NCBI GenBank assembly: GCA_007122045.1
Contig: SKJM01000584.1
Coordinates: 1-5,246 of the forward strand
DNA from: Planctomycetales bacterium
Lineage (GTDB): Bacteria; Planctomycetota; Planctomycetia; Pirellulales; Thermoguttaceae
Direction of reading: 5' to 3'
DNA: 5,246 nt
Both the position numbers and the translations under genes were made by a program. Shown piece after piece: positions 1-4,535 of this stretch (the stretch's first letter is position 1; each line of letters starts with the position of its first letter). The notes below the pieces were generated by a model. The model ran no database searches and had not been told where the DNA came from. It saw only the letters and a list, made by a program, of their open reading frames with translations.

Positions 1-112
1 CCTACCGACCGCTGAACTGCGGGCAGGGTGGGTTTTCGGTGGGGATTTTTCTTGGATGGTTTTTTCCTCCGGCCGCGGGTGCTCACCGGGCGAGGATGCC
101 CGAAGAATTGTA

Positions 113-143
113 ACGTAAGTATTGCAATGGAAAAGACTTACGT
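113..143. promoter_or_regulatory. Inverted repeat upstream of mraZ
   Basis: ACGTAAGT (113-120) and ACTTACGT (136-143) are perfect 8-base inverted copies separated by 15 bases. The spacer begins with ATTGCAAT (121-128), itself a perfect palindrome. The stretch is more AT-rich than its surroundings and lies about 40 bases upstream of the probable mraZ -35 element, so it could bind a dimeric regulator or form a hairpin at the end of an upstream transcript. There is no T-run after the right arm, which argues against a classical terminator. The function is unknown; only the symmetry is directly visible. Confidence 0.35.
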
Positions 144-183
144 ATCGTTTTCGGAACCCGGCAGAATCTTGCGAAAACCCGTC

Positions 184-211
184 TTGACGGCTCCGGCGAA
201 GTGGGTATGCT
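184..211 (+). promoter_or_regulatory. Probable sigma70-type promoter of mraZ
   Basis: TTGACG at 184-189 matches five of six -35 consensus bases. TATGCT at 206-211 matches four of six -10 bases, and the spacing is 16 bases. Transcription would start near 217-219, giving a leader of about 34 bases before the ATG at 252. The -10 element sits between the first and second TGGGN boxes, so MraZ bound there would block RNA polymerase. This is a prediction from consensus matching only. Confidence 0.5.
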
Positions 212-246
212 TGGGGCAATGTGGGGCGCAGTGGGGCTCTTTGGGT
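202..246 (+). promoter_or_regulatory. MraZ operator: five TGGGN boxes at 10-base period
   Basis: TGGGT (202-206), TGGGG (212-216), TGGGG (222-226), TGGGG (232-236) and TGGGT (242-246) recur at exactly 10-base steps, each separated by five bases of unrelated sequence. In E. coli, MraZ binds three TGGGN direct repeats with 5-base spacers just upstream of its own gene and represses the operon. The same box and period directly before a clear mraZ homologue make an autoregulatory operator very likely. Five boxes exceed the E. coli three. One helical turn per repeat places the boxes on one DNA face, as suits the ring-shaped MraZ oligomer known from the family. The array also shows that the frame read upstream from 252 is operator, not protein. 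Confidence 0.88.
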
Positions 247-251
247 TAGCC

Positions 252-734
252 ATGTTACTTACCGGGTCATTCGCACGCGTGATCGACGAGAAGCAGCGGG
301 TCGCCATCCCCAAGCGCCTCCGCGAGGCGATGGCAGTGCCCGATGGCGGGGCCCTGTACCTCGCCCCCGGCACCGACCAGTCGCTCGCCCTGTACACCGA
401 GGAGTCATTCGCCGGCTTAGCTGCCCGGCTGGAGCAGGTATCGCCCACCCGCCAGGATGTAAGGGCCTTCGTGCGGTTGTTTTACGCGCGAGCGCAACGG
501 GTGGAGATCGACAGTCAGGGCCGGGTGCGCATCCCCCAGGAACTGGCCGCGCTGGCTCAATTGGAAAAGGAGGTTGTCCTTCTGGCGGTTCAAGACCACC
601 TGGAGTTGTGGTCGGCCAAAATCTGGCAGTGTTACCTCGAAGAGAAACAGGATCATTACGACGAGATTGCGGAAACTGCGTTTGGCGGCGCGGCTCCGAT
701 CGAGGAGCCGGCCCCGGCCCTGAAGCCGCGCTGA
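252..734 (+). CDS. mraZ: MraZ, transcriptional regulator of the division/cell-wall cluster
   Basis: The 160-residue product has the two SpoVT/AbrB-type DNA-binding repeats of MraZ. The first carries DEKQR at residues 12-16, with Gln where DxKGR usually has Gly, followed by VAIPKRLR. The second carries the canonical DSQGR at 87-91, followed by VRIP. Other family signatures are RQDVRAFVRLFY (67-78), LEKEVVLLAVQDHLELWS in the second repeat and a terminal EIAETAFG segment, close to the Bacillus type. The length is slightly above the usual 140-150 because of a Pro/Ala-rich tail. ATG 252 is chosen because MLLTGSFARVID matches family N-termini; a GTG at 201 in the same frame would translate the operator. 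No convincing Shine-Dalgarno precedes 252. MraZ is a nucleoid-associated regulator that represses its own operon in E. coli; autoregulation here is inferred from the operator. Confidence 0.95.
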   Translation: MLLTGSFARVIDEKQRVAIPKRLREAMAVPDGGALYLAPGTDQSLALYTEESFAGLAARLEQVSPTRQDVRAFVRLFYARAQRVEIDSQGRVRIPQELAALAQLEKEVVLLAVQDHLELWSAKIWQCYLEEKQDHYDEIAETAFGGAAPIEEPAPALKPR

Positions 735-758
735 CCCGCGTCACGTTACCCGTTTTAC

Positions 759-764
759 AGGAGG
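759..764 (+). promoter_or_regulatory. Strong Shine-Dalgarno-like AGGAGG without a clear gene
   Basis: A perfect AGGAGG lies 24 bases after the mraZ stop. The next start codons fit badly: GTG at 767 is only two bases away and TTG at 780 is fifteen away; a rare CTG at 772 has seven-base spacing but opens only an eight-residue frame. The frames from 767 (to 1096) and 780 (to 1025) encode Arg/Pro/Ser-rich sequence with no recognisable family. It may be the leftover initiation site of rsmH, now about 350 bases upstream of that gene, or a short leader-peptide site. Either reading is inference. Confidence 0.35.
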
Positions 765-793
765 AAGTGAACTGGTTATTTGTTTTCGCCACG

Positions 794-1044
794 CGTGAGG
801 GCGGCGGCGCCGGTTACCGGCCACCGATCGGCCCCGCAGACTCGCCCCCTGGGCGAGCCGGAACCGTCCCTCACGGGCACGGGCGACAAGAGGTCGCCCG
901 GCCGCGAATTGCGATGCTCCTTCGTCGCACCAGATCGACGAAGCCGATTGCAGGCCCCATGCCTCGAGTGGGCGAACGGACGCGCCCGAGGCTGGGCGCT
1001 GCCACCCTTGATCGTAAGTCGCTAAAGGCCGATCATATCGGTTT
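794..1044 (+). ncRNA. Candidate structured RNA between mraZ and rsmH
   Basis: This part of the 377-base gap (735-1111) holds no convincing gene but many potential stems: 794-801 with 868-875 (8 pairs, enclosing smaller hairpins at 809-821 and 841-857), 880-887 with 893-900 (8 pairs, 5-base loop), 920-927 with 936-943 (8 pairs, 8-base loop), 961-965 with 988-992 continuing inward as 970-974 with 983-987, and 1026-1033 with 1037-1044 (two G.U pairs). The order is compatible with a multi-branched fold and would form a leader for rsmH if transcribed from the mraZ promoter. It matches no RNase P, tmRNA, SRP or riboswitch core that I know. GC-rich DNA gives stems by chance, so covariation is needed to support an RNA function. 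Confidence 0.3.
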
Positions 1045-1052
1045 CGGAACGT

Positions 1053-1123
1053 GTTGGGGTTCACGCTTTAGCGTGCCAACTCGGCAAACGGCCTAAGACG
1101 CACGCTAAAGCGTGAACTCCAAC
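1053..1123. repeat. 71-base inverted-repeat element, copy 1
   Basis: The left arm (1053-1076) and right arm (1100-1123) are 24 bases each and inversely identical except for one position, with a 23-base spacer. Each arm starts at the outside with GTTGG and contains the imperfect palindrome CACGCTTTAGCGTG, so each can also fold alone. A second full element with the same layout lies at 4369-4438 and a partial copy at 2073-2088. Conserved arms, a divergent spacer and a GTTGG-type foot recall paired REP (BIME) elements moved by Y1-type transposases in other bacteria; no transposase lies here and the kinship is inference. The right arm overlaps the rsmH start. In RNA the element could form a long hairpin affecting read-through or translation of rsmH. 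Confidence 0.85.
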
Positions 1124-2080
1124 CGGAGCGCTACGATCGAGGTCCCGCCGCCGGAGCGAATTCCTGCCTTGCCCCGCCCCCCTTCCATTCACGTGCCGGT
1201 TCTGTCGGACGAAGTCGTCCGTTGGATGGCGCCTGCGCCCGGGGCGGTGCTGGTCGACGGCACGCTGGGCGGCGGGGGCCATACGCGGGCGTTGGCCGAG
1301 CGGGTTGCGCCGGGGGGCACGGTGATCGCCCTGGACCGCGACCCGGCCGCGGTGGACGCCGCCTGCCAAACTCTAGCCCACTTGCCCGTGGTGGCCGTCC
1401 ACGCAAGCTTTGCCGAATTGCCGGAAGTGCTGGCCGAGTTCGACGTTGCGGACATCGACGGCGTGCTTCTGGACCTTGGCCTTTCGAGCGACCAACTGGC
1501 CGACCCGCAGCGGGGTTTCAGTTTCGACGCCGAGGGGCCGCTCGACCTCCGGTTCGATCCCAGCGCCGGCGAACCGGCCTGGAGGCTGCTCGACCGGCTC
1601 AGCGCCGTGCACCTAGCCGACGTCATCTACCAGTACGGCGAGGAACGCTACAGCCGGCGGATCGCCCGGGCGGTGGTCGAACGACGCCAACAGGGCCGGC
1701 CGGTTCGCACGGCGGCCGACTTGGCGGCGCTGGTGCGCCGGTGCATTCCCCGACGTGGGCGGCACGACCGGATCGACCCGGCCACGCGAACGTTCCAGGC
1801 TCTGCGCATCGCGGTGAACGACGAATTGAAGGCACTGGAGGTGGCGCTGCGGCGTATTCCCACCTGTTTGAGGGAGGGGGGCCGGCTGGCCGTGATAAGC
1901 TTCCATTCGCTGGAGGACCGCCGCGTGAAGGCCGCATTTCGCGACGACCCTCGTTGGCGCGTGCTGACCAAACGCCCGGTCCGGCCCGCCGAGGACGAAA
2001 TCGGTCGAAATCCCCGCGCCCGCAGTGCGAAACTGCGGGTGGCCGACCGCCGCCCATCCCCCCCGGACTTCCCGCTTTAG
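1112..2080 (+). CDS. rsmH: RsmH, 16S rRNA (cytosine1402-N4)-methyltransferase
   Basis: RsmH (MraW) uses SAM to methylate N4 of C1402 in 16S rRNA, in the ribosomal P site. All family motifs are present in the 322-residue product: DGTLGGGGHT (49-58, SAM loop), ALDRDP (73-78), DGVLLDLGLSS (116-126), RGFSF with PLDLRFDP (134-150), YGEER (175-179), PATRTFQALRIAVNDEL (223-239), VISFHSLEDR (261-270) and NPRARSAKLRVADR (300-313). The length is normal. The start is uncertain: GTG 1112 lies within the repeat arm, just after an in-frame TAA at 1106, without a Shine-Dalgarno. TTG 1169, 12 bases after GGAG, would remove 19 poorly conserved residues and leave the conserved HVPVL intact. The TAG stop lies in another repeat copy. 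The mraZ-rsmH order is the normal head of the division/cell-wall cluster, but no ftsL, ftsI or mur gene follows here. Confidence 0.95.
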   Translation: MNSNRSATIEVPPPERIPALPRPPSIHVPVLSDEVVRWMAPAPGAVLVDGTLGGGGHTRALAERVAPGGTVIALDRDPAAVDAACQTLAHLPVVAVHASFAELPEVLAEFDVADIDGVLLDLGLSSDQLADPQRGFSFDAEGPLDLRFDPSAGEPAWRLLDRLSAVHLADVIYQYGEERYSRRIARAVVERRQQGRPVRTAADLAALVRRCIPRRGRHDRIDPATRTFQALRIAVNDELKALEVALRRIPTCLREGGRLAVISFHSLEDRRVKAAFRDDPRWRVLTKRPVRPAEDEIGRNPRARSAKLRVADRRPSPPDFPL

Positions 2081-2088
2081 CGTGCCAA
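2073..2088. repeat. Partial copy of the GTTGG/CGCTTTAGCG element
   Basis: CGCTTTAGCGTGCCAA is identical over 16 bases to 1064-1079 in the left arm and adjoining spacer of the copy upstream of rsmH. The GTTGG foot and opposite arm are missing. The TAG stop codon of rsmH (2078-2080) is part of this repeat, so the last residues of the protein and its stop seem to have been set by the element. The same 16 bases appearing on both sides of one gene is directly visible; the origin is inferred. Confidence 0.75.
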
Positions 2089-2094
2089 TCAAGT

Positions 2095-2154
2095 GTTGGA
2101 GTCCCGGCTTCAGCCGGCGCGACACCCGCTGAAGCTCGCGCTTCACCGTGCAAC
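2095..2154. repeat. Composite palindromic element, second repeat type
   Basis: The segment begins with GTTGGAGT, like the arms of the other element, and ends with GCAAC, close to the inverse of its start. It contains two small hairpins: CCGGCT/AGCCGG (2104-2109 with 2112-2117) and TGAAGC/GCTTCA (2130-2135 with 2140-2145, four-base loop). The interior differs from the CGCTTTAGCG element, so it appears to be a related type sharing only the foot. It lies between rsmH and the next gene and could help to end transcription, but the nearest T-run (2169-2174) is more than 20 bases past the last stem, so it is not a classical terminator. Confidence 0.5.
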
Positions 2155-2177
2155 CCTCTCGTGTACGATTTTTTCGG

Positions 2178-2206
2178 TAACCACCAGCCCTGCCGCCGTG
2201 TATAAC
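2178..2206 (+). promoter_or_regulatory. Possible promoter of the secreted-protein/sigma-factor operon
   Basis: TATAAC at 2201-2206 matches five of six -10 bases. With 17-base spacing the -35 position (2178-2183, TAACCA) matches only three of six. A start near 2213 would give a leader of about 36 bases before the ATG at 2249. The site lies after the repeat elements that close rsmH, where a new transcription unit is expected. The weak -35 may mean an activator, another sigma factor such as the one encoded at 3187, or chance. Confidence 0.3.
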
Positions 2207-2248
2207 GGGGTGCAGAGGCACGGCGACCGCCTATGGGAAGCAGTGGCA

Positions 2249-3154
2249 ATGAAAACTAAATTGTTTGTGTTTTTTGGCGTCTTGATGGTCGGGGCGGTCC
2301 TGCGGGCCGAGCCGCTCGATGAGCGGCACATCGGCGCCGACGCCAAGTGGCTCGTGCACGTGGACTTCGACGCGCTCCGCAGCGGCCATTCGGCGCATTT
2401 GGTGGTGACCGCATGGCTCCGAGCCGAGCCGGCGCGGAGCCATTTGGCCGGGCTCCGGGAGGCCATCGGGCTCGATGCGGCACGCGACCTGCGCAGCGTT
2501 ACGCTTTACGGGCAACAGCTTGTGCCCGACCGCGGCGTGCTGATCGTCCGCGCGCCGTGGGACCACCCGCGGCTGCGGGCGTTCCTGGCCCGGCAGCCGG
2601 ACTTCGCCGAAAAAGACATCGACGGCCGGAACCTATTCACTTGGACCGAACGGCGCGAGGGCCGCAGGCATACGGTTTTGGCAGCGAGTGCGGGGCAGGA
2701 GACCATCTTGGTCTCGCGCGAGCGTGGCGATTTGCTCGGCGCGCGGGCCGTGCTCGAGGGCCGGGCGGGCAGCCTGGCCGAGAGCGAGTCGCCCTTGGCC
2801 GGGCCGGTCCCGGATGGAACGGTGCTGCTGGTGCGCGCCACCGGGCTTGCCGAGGCCGAGTTGGGCCTGAAATCGCCCATCCTGCGGTTGAGTGAAACCT
2901 TGTCGCTGACCGCCGGGGAAACCTCGGAGGGCGTCTTCGTCGAAGCTCAGCTTACCGCCGCTTCGGCCGACGACGTGCCGCATTTTCGCGACGTGGCCGC
3001 CGGCCTGGTCGCCCTGGCACGGCTGATGCGGGCCGACGACCGCGACGTCGTGAAACTGCTCGACGCCGTGACCATCAGCACCGACGACCGAACCATTACG
3101 GTCCGGTGGGCCGGCCAACTGGCCGACGTGCTCAAAGCCGCCGACAACCAGTGA
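2249..3154 (+). CDS. Predicted secreted protein of unrecognised family
   Basis: This 301-residue protein starts with a good Sec signal peptide: two Lys in MKTK, a hydrophobic LFVFFGVLMVGAV core and probable cleavage after VLRA (residue 20). The frame is open back to 2093, but the extra 52 residues come from repeat DNA and would bury the signal peptide, so ATG 2249 is preferred; only a weak GGGAAG precedes it. The mature part opens with ADAKWLVHVDFDAL, then alternates apparent strands and helices: GVLIVRAPW, a helix with RLRAFLARQP, GRNLFTW, a strand pair ending ETILVSRERGDLLGA, and GPVPDGTVLLVRATGL. I see no catalytic motif, second membrane span, lipobox or cysteine pair. The pattern recalls DUF3352-like proteins, but this is a weak resemblance. 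The gene lies 32 bases before the sigma-factor gene and probably shares its transcript, so it may be a regulated envelope protein or sensor. Confidence 0.8.
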   Translation: MKTKLFVFFGVLMVGAVLRAEPLDERHIGADAKWLVHVDFDALRSGHSAHLVVTAWLRAEPARSHLAGLREAIGLDAARDLRSVTLYGQQLVPDRGVLIVRAPWDHPRLRAFLARQPDFAEKDIDGRNLFTWTERREGRRHTVLAASAGQETILVSRERGDLLGARAVLEGRAGSLAESESPLAGPVPDGTVLLVRATGLAEAELGLKSPILRLSETLSLTAGETSEGVFVEAQLTAASADDVPHFRDVAAGLVALARLMRADDRDVVKLLDAVTISTDDRTITVRWAGQLADVLKAADNQ

Positions 3155-3186
3155 TTGCAAGCGATTGCGCAACCCATGATTTCCTA

Positions 3187-3834
3187 ATGCCGTCTTCCGC
3201 GAGTCCGACCGACGAGGAGCTTGCCCGGCGGGCGCAGGCGGGCTGCATGGCCAGCTTCGAAGAGTTGGTCCGGCGGCTCCAGGGGCCCCTGGTGCACTTC
3301 CTGCGGCAGACGGCGCCGCCCGACGAGGCCGACGATTTGGCACAAGACACGTTCCTGCGGGCGTACGAAAACCTGCACCGGTACAACGGATCGAGCCGCT
3401 TCGGCACGTGGTTGTTCACCATCGGGCGGCGCCTGTGCCTGAACGCGAACCGGCGGGCGCGTCCGGCGGGCGAGGCACCGCTGCCCGACGCGGTCGAGGG
3501 GCACGATCCCTCGCCGCCGCAAGTGGCCTCCGAGCGGGAACGCCATGCCCGACTGTGGCAGGTCGCCGCCCGGTCGCTGAGCGAGCCGGAGTACTCGGTT
3601 GTATGGCTGCATTATGTCGAGGGGATGGCCACGGCCGAGATCGGCCGCGTGGTGGGCCGGTCGCGCGTGGCGGTGAAGACCATGCTGTTTCGTTCGCGGC
3701 GAAAACTGATGGAAGCCCTCGATGAACTCGAACAGGACGACCGACGGGGCCGGCGGCCACCGCTAGCCGCGCCCCCAACCCATAAAGCCGCGACCGGTGG
3801 TCGCGCTGAACTCCCCGGTGGAGTGGAACCATGA
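3187..3834 (+). CDS. ECF-type RNA polymerase sigma factor
   Basis: The 215-residue protein has only the two core sigma70 domains, as in ECF (RpoE-like) factors. Region 2 spans about residues 20-90, with DEADDLAQDTFLRAYENL (46-63, region 2.2, core polymerase contact) and FGTWLFTIGRRL leading into NANRR (72-90, region 2.4, -10 recognition). After a linker (91-115), region 4 spans about 116-178, with a helix-turn-helix around TAEIGRVVGRSRVAVKTML for the -35. A Pro/Gly/Arg-rich tail of about 35 residues is extra to the family norm. ATG 3187 suits the usual N-terminus (TDEELARRAQAG), but in-frame GTG 3151 overlaps the preceding stop as GTGA and would give 227 residues coupled to the upstream gene. 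Neither has a Shine-Dalgarno. The stop overlaps the next gene by ATGA, the usual link to an anti-sigma factor. The exact ECF group was not assigned. Confidence 0.93.
   Translation: MPSSASPTDEELARRAQAGCMASFEELVRRLQGPLVHFLRQTAPPDEADDLAQDTFLRAYENLHRYNGSSRFGTWLFTIGRRLCLNANRRARPAGEAPLPDAVEGHDPSPPQVASERERHARLWQVAARSLSEPEYSVVWLHYVEGMATAEIGRVVGRSRVAVKTMLFRSRRKLMEALDELEQDDRRGRRPPLAAPPTHKAATGGRAELPGGVEP
3789..3805 (+). repeat. Seven-pair hairpin in the sigma-factor tail
   Basis: CGCGACC (3789-3795) and GGTCGCG (3799-3805) form a perfect 7-pair stem with a GGT loop. It lies in the coding sequence of the low-complexity C-terminal tail, 25 bases before the start of the overlapping membrane-protein gene and just before its GGTGGAG ribosome-binding sequence (3817-3823). 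It could modulate translational coupling, or the tail may be repeat DNA absorbed into the gene. Confidence 0.4.
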
Positions 3835-4346
3835 ACCCGAACAAATCGAACGAGAAGGAAGCCCGACTGCACGCCCGGCTTACTGCCGAGGCCGCGGTCG
3901 ATCGGCCGGAGTTTTCCGAGCGGCTGCATCGGCGCATCATGCAATCGGTTAGCGCGGCCCCGCGGCCGCCCGCGCCGGCGCCCGCGCGGCGTCGTGTAGC
4001 GCTGGGGTTCGGTTTGGCCGGTTTGGCGGCCTCCGCGGCGTTGGTGCTGGGCGTCTGGCTGGCGCGGGGCGTCGACCAGGATTCGACGGCCGAACAACCC
4101 TCGCCACCGCGGCTGACGCGCGACGTGGCCGTCGAGCCCTCGCCCGAACCGGCCCTCGACCCGCGGGACGTTCCCGAAGCCTCGCCGGCGGTTGCGACCC
4201 CCCCCGACGCCGACCGGGTGGCGGCCCTGGTCGACACGACGTTTACGGGCTCGCAATGGGCTTACCTCGACCACGACATCCGACTGATGGCCGGCATGGT
4301 GCTCGACCACATTCCGTTCGAGTTCCCCGAGGCCGACGCGCCGTAA
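3831..4346 (+). CDS. Single-span membrane protein, probable anti-sigma factor
   Basis: This 171-residue protein has a cytoplasmic charged N-terminal part (1-55), one membrane span (about 56-78, VALGFGLAGLAASAALVLGVWLA) preceded by RRR, a Pro/Glu/Asp-rich linker (about 85-128) and a C-terminal block with WAYLDHDIRLMAG (143-155). Arg before the span indicates N-in, C-out topology. The overlap ATGA with the sigma gene, plus GGTGGAG seven bases before the ATG, gives translational coupling, as expected for a protein that binds that sigma factor. It has no Cys at all and so lacks the HxxxCxxC zinc motif of ZAS anti-sigma factors; DRPEFSERLHRRIMQSV (24-40) is the likely cytoplasmic helix for binding. 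The outer block could receive a signal or be cut by a protease. The assignment rests on context and topology. Confidence 0.72.
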   Translation: MNPNKSNEKEARLHARLTAEAAVDRPEFSERLHRRIMQSVSAAPRPPAPAPARRRVALGFGLAGLAASAALVLGVWLARGVDQDSTAEQPSPPRLTRDVAVEPSPEPALDPRDVPEASPAVATPPDADRVAALVDTTFTGSQWAYLDHDIRLMAGMVLDHIPFEFPEADAP

Positions 4347-4368
4347 GTGTTTATCCGGCGCATAACAT

Positions 4369-4438
4369 GTTGGTGTTCACGCTTTGGCGTGCGTGAAAGG
4401 TCACATCTGCCTTCGCACGCGAAAGCGTGAACTCCAAC
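4369..4438. repeat. 70-base inverted-repeat element, copy 2
   Basis: The left arm (4369-4393) and right arm (4414-4438) are 25 bases each and match inversely at 23 positions, with a 20-base spacer. The outer GTTGG foot, the TTCACGCTTT core and the overall length match the element at 1053-1123, while the spacer does not. Each arm also folds on itself around GCTTT. It lies between the membrane protein and the last gene and could attenuate transcription between them, which would separate the last gene from the sigma operon. There is no T-run directly after it. Confidence 0.85.
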
Positions 4439-4443
4439 GGAAG

Positions 4444-4484
4444 GGGTGGGTGAACCCGGGTGCCGAGGCGCCCGCCGCCCACCC
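4444..4484 (+). other. Nested hairpin ahead of the last gene
   Basis: GGGTGGG (4444-4450) pairs with CCCACCC (4478-4484), and inside it GGGTGC (4458-4463) pairs with GCGCCC (4468-4473, one G.U) around a CGAG loop. The structure lies six bases after the inverted-repeat element. It is followed about 17 bases later by a pyrimidine-rich tract (4501-4520, ending in TTTTT) and then the ribosome-binding site of the last gene. The distance to the T-run makes a classical terminator unlikely; a leader structure or another repeat remnant fits better. Confidence 0.4.
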
Positions 4485-4522
4485 GTTCGTTGGATGGAGA
4501 CTTCCCCCTTTCCCCTTTTTCG

Positions 4523-4528
4523 AAGGAG
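4523..4528 (+). promoter_or_regulatory. Consensus Shine-Dalgarno of the last gene
   Basis: AAGGAG lies seven bases before ATG 4536, an ideal arrangement. It is the only near-perfect, well-placed ribosome-binding site among the five genes and fixes the start of the last one, suggesting a high translation rate. Confidence 0.85.
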
Positions 4529-4535
4529 TTGTGTC

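Noticed and set aside
18..44. Possible second MraZ site (TGGGT at 29, TGGGG at 40)
   Set aside because: The spacing is 11 bases rather than 10, only two boxes are perfect, and it lies about 140 bases upstream of the predicted promoter; chance in a G-rich stretch is likely.
45..65. T-runs as a terminator of an upstream gene
   Set aside because: No GC-rich hairpin directly precedes either T-run.
201..251. N-terminal extension of MraZ from GTG 201
   Set aside because: The 17 extra residues are a translation of the TGGGN operator array and are not part of the MraZ family; the predicted transcription start also falls after 201.
780..1025. TTG-initiated 81-residue frame in the mraZ-rsmH gap
   Set aside because: The start codon is 15 bases from the AGGAGG, the composition is Arg/Pro/Ser-rich and no family is recognisable; the stretch is better explained by stem-forming sequence.
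1008..1039. Promoter for rsmH (TTGATC with an AT-rich -10)
   Set aside because: The best -10 matches only three of six bases and the AT-rich bases are better explained by the small stem at 1026-1044.
221..1096. Long frame of 291 residues overlapping mraZ
   Set aside because: Its first half is an out-of-frame reading of mraZ, and the remainder is Arg/Pro/Gly-rich without any recognisable motif, as expected from GC-rich noncoding DNA.
1053..1123. CRISPR array or phage attachment site
   Set aside because: There are only two inverted arms per element and no regularly spaced direct repeats, cas genes, integrase or tRNA nearby.
1222..2205. 327-residue frame overlapping rsmH, and minus-strand frames across rsmH
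   Set aside because: They are out-of-frame readings of a clear rsmH gene with Arg/Gly/Pro-rich composition.
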